Shown in pieces: positions 43,990 to 51,806 of a DNA stretch of 64,000 nt. The stretch spans positions 1,922,001-1,986,000 of the forward strand of contig NZ_CP047946.1 of the NCBI RefSeq assembly GCF_014279655.1. The letters run 5' to 3'. The notes under the pieces were generated by a model, which worked only from the letters and a program-made list of their open reading frames with translations, had not been told where the DNA came from and made no database searches. Position 1 is the first letter of the stretch. Each line of letters begins with the position of its first letter. The position numbers and the translations under genes are program-made. The stretch comes from Synechococcus sp. ROS8604. Its GTDB lineage: Bacteria > Cyanobacteriota > Cyanobacteriia > PCC-6307 > Cyanobiaceae.

Positions 43990-45834
43990 TCAGTTCAACC
44001 ACCAGCTCAGGGATGACAAGAGCAAGACAATGGCCGCGATGACGGTTAATAGATAGCTTTGACTTCGACCGCTAATACTCAACTTCAGGCCTTCAGCACT
44101 CTGAAGTGAAAATCGAGCGAGACCATGGAGGACTCCGTCCACAACATTGCGATCAAAGCTGTAAGCAAGCTTTGAGAACAAGGCCACGACATTCACAATC
44201 GTCACCCGATAGAACCTCTCTGTATAAAAATCATTTTCAAGCAGGTCCTGGAACCAACGCAGCACTGGATTGAGGGAGCGTGACCAGGCTTTGTTGAGGG
44301 GAATGAACGCTCCCACCAACAGACCGATCAGTCCGCTGCCAACGACGACTTCTCCTGCCCATAGGGGGAAAGCAAGCAAACCATCCAGAGACTCCAGACG
44401 AATCAATAGGAGCGGGGTTAAAACAACGATCACGGCAAGGGCCACCATCGGGAAGGCCATCTGCCAATTCACCTCCGCAGCTCGACGGGTCTTGGTTAAA
44501 GAGCGTCCAAGAAACACCTGGCGATAAATCCTGGTGAGATTGAGAGCTGTTAGCGCATTGGTGAGCAGAAACACCGGTACAAAAATCACTGAACGAGCTC
44601 CCACAAGCTCAACGGCCTGCGCTAGGCAAAGAAATCCTCCGAGGGGAAGAAGACCCACCAGCCCAGCACTCCCCACCAAGTAGGAACCCGTGGTTGCAGG
44701 CATCCTTCCGCCAAGGCCACCCAGCTCAGTGATGTCCTGACAATTCGTGGACGCGATCACTCCACCCACACTCATCGAAAGCAACGCCTTGGAAACGGCG
44801 TGGGCGAACAGGAGCAGCAGGGCCAGCACGGGCACCTGCAAGGAAATAGCAATAAAGACCAGCCCTAAGTAGGCAGTCGTGGAATACGACAGCGTACGTT
44901 TGATATCCACTTGAGCGATCGAGACCAGAGATCCTCCAATCGCACTGATGGTTCCAATCACTTGCAGCACAACGAGCGTGACGGGCGCGTTCTGAAGCAG
45001 AGGCATCACCTTGAGCAAAACAATGGCGCCACAGGTCACCACCACTGAATTGCGAAGAATCGAGGCTGGGTTAGGACCTTCCATGGCTTCATCAAGCCAG
45101 AGATGCATGGGGGATTGGGCGCATTTGCCCGTCGGGCCAGCAATCAGACCCAGGCCAAGCAACGTCGCCGCCAACGGGCTAAGGGTTTCTGCAGCAGACC
45201 AGGCATAGAGGTCGTCAAAGCTGGTCACACCCGACCAAGTGGCTAAAGCGACCATTCCCATCAAGAGCATCACATCACCAACGCGCTTGGTGAGGAAGGC
45301 ATCCCTTGCGGCCGTCACAACCAGGGGTTGGGCGTACCAAAAACCAACCAAGAGGTAAGTAGAAAGCGTGAGCATTTCCAGCAAGAAATAGCTCTGGAAC
45401 AAGGAATCGCTCAAGACCACCCCTGACATCGCCCCTTCGAAGAAGCCAAGCAAGGCAAAGAATCTGGCTAAGGCCCACTCCTTATCGAGGTAGCCAAGGG
45501 AATACAACTGAGAGAAAAAACTCAAACCCGTAATCAGCTCAAGGGCAGACACATTGGTGAGAGAGAGGCTGAAGCTGATCTCAAGATTGAGATCAGCCAC
45601 ACTGAGCCATGGGAACGTCAGAAGGGTGGGTCCACCTGCCATGACATCGCGCAACACGAGGCTTCCATGGATGAAAGCGAGCAGTGTGAGCAGGATGTTG
45701 AGGTAAGCCGCCGGTCGATGGGAATCGCGCCTAAATAACCCCAATGCCCAAGGCAATGAGATCAACATCCCGGCAAACCCGTAGAGAGGGATCAACCAGG
45801 CGGTTTGCAGAGGCAGCGTTGCAGCTGAAATCAA
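43990..45834 (-). CDS. ndhF4: NDH-1 subunit F4
   Basis: NdhF is the distal antiporter-like subunit of NDH-1. The 614-residue protein shows 'SPMHLWLDEAMEGPNPASILRNSVVVTCGAIVLLK', 'VDIKRTLSYSTTAYLGLVFIA' and a long C-terminal membrane-anchored helix region. In place of the usual 'LPDAMEGPTPVSALIH' the loop reads LWLDEAMEGPNPASIL, typical of the NDH-1(3)/(4) CO2-uptake forms. It is 4 bp upstream of ndhD4 and follows csoS1E by 79 bp, tying CO2 uptake to the carboxysome genes. Confidence 0.93.
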   Translation of the reverse strand: MISAATLPLQTAWLIPLYGFAGMLISLPWALGLFRRDSHRPAAYLNILLTLLAFIHGSLVLRDVMAGGPTLLTFPWLSVADLNLEISFSLSLTNVSALELITGLSFFSQLYSLGYLDKEWALARFFALLGFFEGAMSGVVLSDSLFQSYFLLEMLTLSTYLLVGFWYAQPLVVTAARDAFLTKRVGDVMLLMGMVALATWSGVTSFDDLYAWSAAETLSPLAATLLGLGLIAGPTGKCAQSPMHLWLDEAMEGPNPASILRNSVVVTCGAIVLLKVMPLLQNAPVTLVVLQVIGTISAIGGSLVSIAQVDIKRTLSYSTTAYLGLVFIAISLQVPVLALLLLFAHAVSKALLSMSVGGVIASTNCQDITELGGLGGRMPATTGSYLVGSAGLVGLLPLGGFLCLAQAVELVGARSVIFVPVFLLTNALTALNLTRIYRQVFLGRSLTKTRRAAEVNWQMAFPMVALAVIVVLTPLLLIRLESLDGLLAFPLWAGEVVVGSGLIGLLVGAFIPLNKAWSRSLNPVLRWFQDLLENDFYTERFYRVTIVNVVALFSKLAYSFDRNVVDGVLHGLARFSLQSAEGLKLSISGRSQSYLLTVIAAIVLLLSSLSWWLN

Positions 45835-45838
45835 AGGA

Positions 45839-45858
45839 AACGGGGCGTTTGCGCCGTT
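45839..45858 (-). other. Hairpin between csoS1E and ndhF4
   Basis: AACGG (45839-45843) pairs with CCGTT (45854-45858), with a further GC/GC pair inside, in the 79 bp spacer between csoS1E and ndhF4. No T-run follows on the minus strand. It may mark an RNA processing point between the shell and NDH parts of the operon. Confidence 0.3.
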
Positions 45859-45913
45859 GAGAGGAATGTTGGCTGGGGAATCTAAACGGAGTTAGAGAGA
45901 GGTGACGTAGGAC

Positions 45914-46453
45914 TCACATCCGCCGAGTCACATTCGTACAGGAGAGAGCTGGCTCCACTTCATCTTGGGGGCGGGCAATGATGTGAGCAGCCACAAGACC
46001 GTCACCAACCCGTTCACAAGCATCGGCTCCTGCGCGCACGGCAGCGTTCACCGCACCGGTCTCACCACGCACCATCACCGTGACGTATCCACCTCCTACA
46101 TATTCACGACTAATGAGCTGCACTTCGGCAGCTTTCGTCATGGCATCAGCGGCTTCAATGGCAGGCACCATGCCACGGGTTTCAATCATCCCAAGGGCAA
46201 TCCCAAAAGCACGTTTCGGGGAAGAACTCTTGGATGCCTGAAGGCTGGAGCCTTTTCCACCGCCTCCACTCGGAGGGGTCGCTCGCGAGGAGCTGCGAGC
46301 GGGAGAGCTGGCTGCAGGAGCGGAAGCACTCTCGACAGGCTTCACGTCAACGGTTGCTTTTGCTGCTGCTGAGGAGGGGGTAGCGGCTTTGTTCGCTGGG
46401 GTTGATGCTGCGGAATCTGAGCTGGAACGACGACGGGGTGTAGGAGTGGCCAT
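45914..46453 (-). CDS. csoS1E: Carboxysome shell protein CsoS1E
   Basis: CsoS1E is a BMC-H shell protein with an N-terminal extension. The first 80 residues are low-complexity Ser/Ala/Pro/Thr/Lys and likely disordered. The BMC domain begins 'RAFGIALGMIETRGMVPAIEAADAM' at residue 81 and contains 'GGGYVTVMVRGETGAVNAAVRAGADA' and 'LVAAHIIARP', nearly the same as CsoS1A encoded at 53288-53599. It is known from alpha-cyanobacteria and absent from the Halothiobacillus operon. It follows csoS4B by 46 bp. Confidence 0.92.
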   Translation of the reverse strand: MATPTPRRRSSSDSAASTPANKAATPSSAAAKATVDVKPVESASAPAASSPARSSSRATPPSGGGGKGSSLQASKSSSPKRAFGIALGMIETRGMVPAIEAADAMTKAAEVQLISREYVGGGYVTVMVRGETGAVNAAVRAGADACERVGDGLVAAHIIARPQDEVEPALSCTNVTRRM

Positions 46454-46499
46454 TGGCTGGATTGGGTTGAGAGGGGACGGAGAGCAGGAGGCGAATTAG

Positions 46500-46751
46500 T
46501 TATCCATCTGGCATCCAGTAGTCGATGATTCCACCGATGGTGAGATCCGTAAGAACGGTGTTGTCGGGACAGGCATGCCGTGCGGCAGAACCGCTGGCGG
46601 TAAAGACCCAGTTGCCTTCGCGGGCACCCACAGGATCCACTGCAACGAGTTTTTTACCCTTGTTGTTTTTAAGGATTCGCAGGTGCATGTGATCCAGACC
46701 TCCGACGCGGAAGGTACAGACCAGAGTTCCCATCACCTGCATGATTTCCAT
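46500..46751 (-). CDS. csoS4B: Carboxysome vertex protein CsoS4B
   Basis: CsoS4B is a BMC-P pentamer (CcmL/EutN fold) that caps the shell vertices. The 83-residue protein has 'MQVMGTLVCTFRVGGLDHMHLRIL', 'VAVDPVGAREGNWVFTASGSAAR' and 'DLTIGGIIDYW'. ATG at 46751 overlaps the csoS4A stop by one base, giving termination-reinitiation coupling. An in-frame ATG at 46805 would lie within csoS4A and is rejected. Confidence 0.94.
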   Translation of the reverse strand: MEIMQVMGTLVCTFRVGGLDHMHLRILKNNKGKKLVAVDPVGAREGNWVFTASGSAARHACPDNTVLTDLTIGGIIDYWMPDG

Positions 46752-47035
46752 TAGCTCTTTGCCTCCTTCGCTGAAGACGATGGCTTTGGTGCATCCGGAT
46801 CCCAATGATCAATGATCCCAACAATGGTGAGGTCGCTGGGATAGGACTTACTACCGGCAGCTTCCCTAGCAGCAGAACTGCTAACACAAATCACCCAATC
46901 ACCTGGCTTTGCACCAACAGCATCGACGGCAACCTTTTGCGTGCTCCCGTCTAAAACAACTTGAAGGTGCTTGTGTTCGAAATCTGGGATGCGGTTGGTA
47001 GAAACCAGTGGCTTGATGACCTTGACGATAAGCAT
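46751..47035 (-). CDS. csoS4A: Carboxysome vertex protein CsoS4A
   Basis: CsoS4A is the paralogous BMC-P pentamer. The 94-residue protein has 'MLIVKVIKPLVSTNRIPDFEHKHLQVVL', 'VAVDAVGAKPGDWVICVSSSAARE' and 'DLTIVGIIDHWDPD', with a short charged tail (KPSSSAKEAKS) not found in CsoS4B. It lies 2 bp after csoSCA and overlaps csoS4B by one base. Confidence 0.94.
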   Translation of the reverse strand: MLIVKVIKPLVSTNRIPDFEHKHLQVVLDGSTQKVAVDAVGAKPGDWVICVSSSAAREAAGSKSYPSDLTIVGIIDHWDPDAPKPSSSAKEAKS

Positions 47036-47037
47036 GA

Positions 47038-48867
47038 TCAGTGAGCCTCCTGAACGTCAGGATCGAGAGTGGACCCTACAACTTCTGCAGGAGCAGTTTG
47101 ACTGCGATCTCGGATCGTTAAACAGGTATGGAGTAAACCATCACGAACGAGGTCTGAGTATCGATTTGAAATAGCCGAATCAACTCTCTGACAATCCGAA
47201 ATGGCTCGTTCGCGCGCACCAGGGACGGAACTGGAGTAATCAAAACGAATCACAACAGGGATCGGCAAATCTCGCGAAACGTTTAAACCCTTGAAGATTT
47301 TTACACCAACATCCAAATCCGGTGCCCCCTCTTCGACAGTATCTAAATGCGCAAAGTAAGTGAGATTGCGCAAATGGACTTCTTTAAAACCGATGCCTAC
47401 ACCAATAAAACGTTCGGCATGACCCGCATCGGGATAAGGACCAGCATGAAGCTCGGTGACGTAATCAATCTGAGAGATGTTATTCGCAATTAAACGCGTA
47501 ATCAAGGACACCATTCCCGAGTCCATCGCCCCGGGTGCACCAGATTCAACGGCTTCAGCGATTTGAATCAACGCCTGATCAGGAGACATCGTGGATGTTG
47601 TCTCGTAGAGATCTTGAGCTGACACCCATCGATCTAATTGTGTTGAACTATCGCTTGAAGGGGGATGAACCCTGATCGCATCGGTATCGGTATCAAGTCC
47701 AATCAACAACAAGTCAACGGAAGCGCCACAGCAGAAACTATTTTCGACAGCCTGTCGAAAATCAAGAAGACGCTGATATCCAGCAGAGGCCGCTAATTTG
47801 TCATCACTTCCATGGGCAGCACAGCCTTGATGACTTGGATCCAAGGAACTGAAGTGGTAGGTCACGACCTTGAGGTAGCGGGTGTCCTGGCTGCCGGCAT
47901 TAGGGATCGCCTCGCGATAACGCCGATGCTCAGTCTTGACCCATCGATTAACCGTATTTTCGACGTCAAACATCGCTCCGGCATGGGAACGTCGACGCAC
48001 GGAACTGAATGGAATCCGTAAGGCGTAAGCAATCGAATGAGCCAAACGACCATCCGCACAAGGCGTCACATCAAGGAGATGAAAACCACAATCGAGAAGG
48101 AAGGACTCAAACGTCTTGGCTGCTTCACTCCCTGAAGAAGCAGCGAGGGGATCTTTCTGAAAAAAGCAATCACTAAAAACACGGTGCGATTCAAAAACAC
48201 ACCACGCATAGAGCGCTCTCATATCCAAAGGACGAACCCAGGCACGCTCAAGAATGTGCTTGGGAAGGTCAAATCCCAGCTCGCGACAGGCTAAAAGCTG
48301 AGCCTGATCAATAAAATCAGCATGATGTTGAAGCGCTGAAATCTTTTGAAGAACAGGAACAATCCTTTCAAACCGCCCTTTGACTTCTAGTTCGTAGGAA
48401 CGTAAATGGTCATTAGCAACCCGATCCGTTAAAGGATGTAGGCGATGAGCGACTGGGCGACTGGATGTTTGGCGACTGGATATTGAGCGCTTAGACGTTG
48501 GGCGCGTTGTGGTCGATTGCGTCGAGCGATTTGAACGACTCAGGGATGCATTTGAAGACTTTTGATCGCGACGAACCCAGGCGGGTTGTTGAGGGACTGA
48601 ACGCCTGCTGTCTTGGCTTGTCCTGACCCGACCAGCACCAAGCGTGCCTTGAGCCAAGACGGCGGCCTTACCGGATGTGGTGAGTGCTCGCCTTCTTTCA
48701 AGCGAGGCCGCACGCGCCGAGAGGGGAATGGGATCAGCTTGCTTGGGATCAGCTTGCTTGGAATCAGAGGAAGCCGAAGACTCGGCTCTCCCTTGTTGCA
48801 ACTGACGTCGCGTCGGAGCGGAGGGGGACAGAGGTCGCCCGCCACGGGAAGGCATAGAGCGGACCAT
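47038..48867 (-). CDS. csoSCA: Carboxysomal carbonic anhydrase CsoSCA (CsoS3)
   Basis: CsoSCA converts bicarbonate to CO2 inside the carboxysome. The 609-residue protein has a disordered, basic N-terminus (about 1-140), then the helical, catalytic and pseudo-catalytic domains. Zinc and catalytic residues are visible in 'TPCADGRLAHS' (CxDxR) and in the 'YHFSSLDPSHQGCAAHGSDD' region (His and Cys). Residues 56-68 (LERRRALTTSGKA) closely resemble the first CsoS2 N-repeat. A second start, ATG at 48855 (MPSRGG), is possible. It lies 7 bp after csoS2. Confidence 0.94.
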   Translation of the reverse strand: MVRSMPSRGGRPLSPSAPTRRQLQQGRAESSASSDSKQADPKQADPIPLSARAASLERRRALTTSGKAAVLAQGTLGAGRVRTSQDSRRSVPQQPAWVRRDQKSSNASLSRSNRSTQSTTTRPTSKRSISSRQTSSRPVAHRLHPLTDRVANDHLRSYELEVKGRFERIVPVLQKISALQHHADFIDQAQLLACRELGFDLPKHILERAWVRPLDMRALYAWCVFESHRVFSDCFFQKDPLAASSGSEAAKTFESFLLDCGFHLLDVTPCADGRLAHSIAYALRIPFSSVRRRSHAGAMFDVENTVNRWVKTEHRRYREAIPNAGSQDTRYLKVVTYHFSSLDPSHQGCAAHGSDDKLAASAGYQRLLDFRQAVENSFCCGASVDLLLIGLDTDTDAIRVHPPSSDSSTQLDRWVSAQDLYETTSTMSPDQALIQIAEAVESGAPGAMDSGMVSLITRLIANNISQIDYVTELHAGPYPDAGHAERFIGVGIGFKEVHLRNLTYFAHLDTVEEGAPDLDVGVKIFKGLNVSRDLPIPVVIRFDYSSSVPGARERAISDCQRVDSAISNRYSDLVRDGLLHTCLTIRDRSQTAPAEVVGSTLDPDVQEAH

Positions 48868-48874
48868 TCGTTGA

Positions 48875-51265
48875 TCAGCCCCGTGCTCCGCCAGAGACGG
48901 TAATCAGTGAACCCTTTGAAGTGCTGCCGCTGGAACCCGTTACACGACTTTCAGGCCACTCAGACTGCTCGTTGCGCTTTCGTTCGAAGGGGGGCATGGC
49001 TCCCATCGCGCCAGAACGGCTTGGATTACGACGACGAGCAGACACACCTTCAGTGCCCGTCACGTGTTCACCACGATCCCAGTCATCACCCGTCACTTTG
49101 GTGGACGAGCCCTCTCCGGTGACCCGGGAAGCAGGTTCTTGCGTGGCGACTTCAACCTCAGGGGTGGTGGGTTGAAACTGACGTTGGGGCTGAAGTTGGT
49201 TGTGACGCTCTTGAAATTCACGATTATCAAATCGGAATTGCTCTGTGCCGGTGATTTTGCCACCGGCCAAATCAAAAGGGCCCGTAATACGGCTGCTGTC
49301 TTCATAAGCGGTGCCGGTGACACCTTTGCTGGTCTCACGCTGCTGTTGCGCAGCTCGGGCAGGCGACACCACACTGAATCGCGTCCAACTCGACCCCTCT
49401 GGTGATTGGCCATGGGTCTCTGTACCGAGCGGTGCCTCAGCACCACACGCTGCTGACAACTGATCAGCACCGATATAAGGAGTTCCTGTCACCGCTTCGC
49501 AGGCGCCGCGTTCGCCACCAGTCATCACTCCTCCAATCCCTGGCTGAAGGCCTGTCATCGGAGAGGAGGGCGTACCGGGACGAACGGGAGTCCGTTCGCG
49601 GATCGCTTGAACAGCAGAGTTACCGCAGTATTGGCCTGCTTGCTCGAGACCTGCATAGGGAGTTCCCGTGACTGCTTTGCAACTTCCTGGCTCGTCACCT
49701 GTGACCTTTTCGGAACGGCCGGTGCGAGTTCCGCTCACAACTTGATTCCGATTGGTGACGCTGAATCCAACCTTGGCGGCTTCTGGATCCGGCTTCGCAC
49801 CACAGAACGAATTGACTTGTTCGGAACTGATGTATTGATCACCAGTCACCCGATGACAAGATCCGAATTCATTTCCAGTGACACTGGAAGAACGGCCCAC
49901 CATCGTGCCGGTCACACCCGTACCTGAAAGGGTTTCAGACAGACCAACCTTGGCAGCCGGACGCCCTTCAGGAAGGGGATCAGACCCTAAATATTGATCA
50001 CCAGTCAACGAGCGATTCGCACCAGCTTCATCGCCAGTCACGCTGGAAGATCGTCCCACCATCACCCCACTCACTGGGCGACCTTGCTGGGTCAGGCTAT
50101 GGCCAACCTTGCGCGGAGAGGGGTTGCTTCCACCGCAATAGGCGGCGCTTTGATTCGCAGAAATATATTCGGTGCCTGTCACGCTTTTGCAGGTGCCAGG
50201 CTCATCCCCAGTCACTTTCTCCGAGCGCCCAACTTCGTTTCCTGTGACCCGATTGCCATGGCTGGTGGCAGACACACGAACCTTGGCGGGTGTGGTTGGC
50301 GTTGGAGCGCTCTGACAGAAGGTCTGAAAGACCTCCGCACCGAGATATTCAGTACCAGTAATGGAACGACAAGTGCTGGCTTCATTACCCGTCGTCTTGA
50401 TGGAGCGATTGGCCTGAGTGCCTGTCACAGTCTGACCTCCAGTGGTCTCAGACTCACCCACTTTCCAGTGAGCATCAGCGGCGGCGGATTGCTTGGCTCC
50501 GTTTCGATTTGGACCAGTTGGACGCGTTACGCCAGCGCTTTGCTTGCTACGGGCTCCGGACTTCGCGCGAAGCTCACGCACCTGTTGAGCCAGCTCTCGG
50601 CTGGTGAGATCAGGATTGGCCTGACGGGCCACTGCGGCAGCACTTGTGGGTTGTTTCCCTGCTGTTTTTCCATGTTTAGACATCGCTTCACGACGAGCCA
50701 ACACAAGGGAACGGCTTGGGTTGTCGATGGCACGTCGCTTTGGAGCTTTGCTCCGGCGAGAAGAATTGTTGGTTGAAAGATCAACAGTTGCCGCTTGTCG
50801 ACTTAGACGCGTTGGTGTTTCAGCGGCGCTAGCGCCGCCACAACCACAGTCTTTTTTAGCGGCCGAGGGAGCTGATGTGGCTGCCGTGGTCGCTGATTTA
50901 CGTGCGACCTCAGCCCGATTTCTGTCTTTGGTTGTATCTGCTGATTTCCCACGACGTGACAAGGCTTCACGGCGAGCCAGCACGAGCTCTCGACTGGGTT
51001 GACTCACAGGTTTCACCCGAGAACGATGGGCACCAGATGATGCAGATGTCAGTGATTGATTTCTTGGTCGCTCTACGGCGACGGGGGTTGCGGCCTTTGT
51101 AGGGGCTGCCGCAATTGGATCTGCATTGGTGCGCGTCTTGCGGGCATCGCCGGCCGACCGAACGCGATTCGCACCTGCCGATACAGCAACGGATGCCTTT
51201 TTGCCAGCAGTGGTGAGAGCCTTACGGCGCTCGAGTGCTAGTTCGCGACTAGAAAGTCTTGCCAT
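48875..51265 (-). CDS. csoS2: Carboxysome scaffold protein CsoS2
   Basis: CsoS2 is the disordered scaffold that gathers Rubisco and links it to the shell. The 796-residue protein has three layers. Four N-terminal helical repeats follow the SRELxLxRRxAxSxxGK type (near residues 6, 94, 180 and 220), which bind Rubisco. The middle holds about six repeats with VTG motifs and paired Cys (e.g. VGRSxxVTGDExG). The C-terminal region, with further VTG motifs, ends SLITVSGGARG and anchors to the shell. No obvious slippery frameshift site was found by eye, so a short CsoS2A form is not claimed. Confidence 0.95.
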   Translation of the reverse strand: MARLSSRELALERRKALTTAGKKASVAVSAGANRVRSAGDARKTRTNADPIAAAPTKAATPVAVERPRNQSLTSASSGAHRSRVKPVSQPSRELVLARREALSRRGKSADTTKDRNRAEVARKSATTAATSAPSAAKKDCGCGGASAAETPTRLSRQAATVDLSTNNSSRRSKAPKRRAIDNPSRSLVLARREAMSKHGKTAGKQPTSAAAVARQANPDLTSRELAQQVRELRAKSGARSKQSAGVTRPTGPNRNGAKQSAAADAHWKVGESETTGGQTVTGTQANRSIKTTGNEASTCRSITGTEYLGAEVFQTFCQSAPTPTTPAKVRVSATSHGNRVTGNEVGRSEKVTGDEPGTCKSVTGTEYISANQSAAYCGGSNPSPRKVGHSLTQQGRPVSGVMVGRSSSVTGDEAGANRSLTGDQYLGSDPLPEGRPAAKVGLSETLSGTGVTGTMVGRSSSVTGNEFGSCHRVTGDQYISSEQVNSFCGAKPDPEAAKVGFSVTNRNQVVSGTRTGRSEKVTGDEPGSCKAVTGTPYAGLEQAGQYCGNSAVQAIRERTPVRPGTPSSPMTGLQPGIGGVMTGGERGACEAVTGTPYIGADQLSAACGAEAPLGTETHGQSPEGSSWTRFSVVSPARAAQQQRETSKGVTGTAYEDSSRITGPFDLAGGKITGTEQFRFDNREFQERHNQLQPQRQFQPTTPEVEVATQEPASRVTGEGSSTKVTGDDWDRGEHVTGTEGVSARRRNPSRSGAMGAMPPFERKRNEQSEWPESRVTGSSGSTSKGSLITVSGGARG

Positions 51266-51321
51266 GTCCGCCCGAGAGTGTCGTCGTGAGTTGAAGGGAA
51301 CGAGTCCCTACAGAAAAAGTT

Positions 51322-51344
51322 GAGCCCTGATTCATTCAGGGCTC
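51322..51344 (-). terminator. Strong hairpin between cbbS and csoS2 (attenuator-like)
   Basis: GAGCCCTGA (51322-51330) and TCAGGGCTC (51336-51344) make a perfect 9 bp stem with a TTCAT loop. In the minus-strand transcript it is followed by AACTTTTTC, which resembles an intrinsic terminator. Being inside the operon, it could lower transcription past cbbS or protect the cbbLS mRNA 3' end. Confidence 0.65.
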
Positions 51345-51364
51345 GAAATCGTGAGACCGAAAGA

Positions 51365-51706
51365 TCAGCGACCTTCGAAAACCACGAAGCAGGAGCCTTG
51401 GCCCTGGGTGTAGGCGTCGTAACCAACGATGCGAACGTGATGGTCGGGGTATGCGCGATGGCAAGCCTCGAGTTCACTCACAACAACGTTGAGATCCTTC
51501 TCACCGAAGAAAGGGAGCTTCCAATAAGACCAGTAAGTGGCCATGGAATTGGAAGGATGGACGTGCTCAACGAGCGGGCTCCAACCTTGGGCAATGATGT
51601 AAGCGATCTGGTCATAGATCTCGTCCTGGGTCATCGGCGGAAGGAAGCCGAATGTCTCCAGGGTGGCGACTGTTTGGTAGTCACCCACGGTGCTCTGAAA
51701 AGGCAT
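51365..51706 (-). CDS. cbbS: Ribulose bisphosphate carboxylase small subunit (form IA)
   Basis: The small subunit completes the L8S8 enzyme. The 113-residue protein contains 'TVATLETFGFLPPMTQDEIYDQIAYIIAQGWSPLVEH', 'YWSYWKLPFFGEKD' and 'HVRIVGYDAYTQGQGSCFVVF', as in form IA small subunits of alpha-carboxysome organisms. ATG at 51706 (MPFQSTVGDY) is preferred over ATG at 51715. It lies about 100 bp after cbbL and about 100 bp before csoS2, with hairpins in both gaps. Confidence 0.96.
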   Translation of the reverse strand: MPFQSTVGDYQTVATLETFGFLPPMTQDEIYDQIAYIIAQGWSPLVEHVHPSNSMATYWSYWKLPFFGEKDLNVVVSELEACHRAYPDHHVRIVGYDAYTQGQGSCFVVFEGR

Positions 51707-51731
51707 GGGGATCACGCTATAAAAATGTTTT

Positions 51732-51754
51732 GGCCGGATCTAATGCTTCCGGCC
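51732..51754 (-). other. Hairpin in the cbbL-cbbS spacer, proximal to cbbS
   Basis: GGCCGGA (51732-51738) and TCCGGCC (51748-51754) form a perfect 7 bp stem with a 9-base loop, 25 bp before the cbbS start. It is likely an mRNA stability or processing element. Confidence 0.55.
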
Positions 51755-51777
51755 GGAGTCATCTAGAGGCTCGGGTA

Positions 51778-51799
51778 AAGGGTGAAAAAATCACCCCTT
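51778..51799 (-). other. Hairpin just after cbbL
   Basis: AAGGGTGA (51778-51785) pairs with TCACCCCTT (51791-51799), with one bulged C and an A5 loop. It starts 7 bp past the cbbL stop and could protect the cbbL 3' end. Confidence 0.55.
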
Positions 51800-51806
51800 G
51801 CACCGA

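Noticed and set aside
49994-50776. 260-codon plus-strand frame inside csoS2
   Set aside because: It is antisense to the CsoS2 repeats; its apparent repeats mirror those of csoS2.
48630-51240. CsoS2 repeats as a possible CRISPR or mobile repeat array
   Set aside because: The repeats are protein-level motifs in frame with degenerate DNA, typical of CsoS2.
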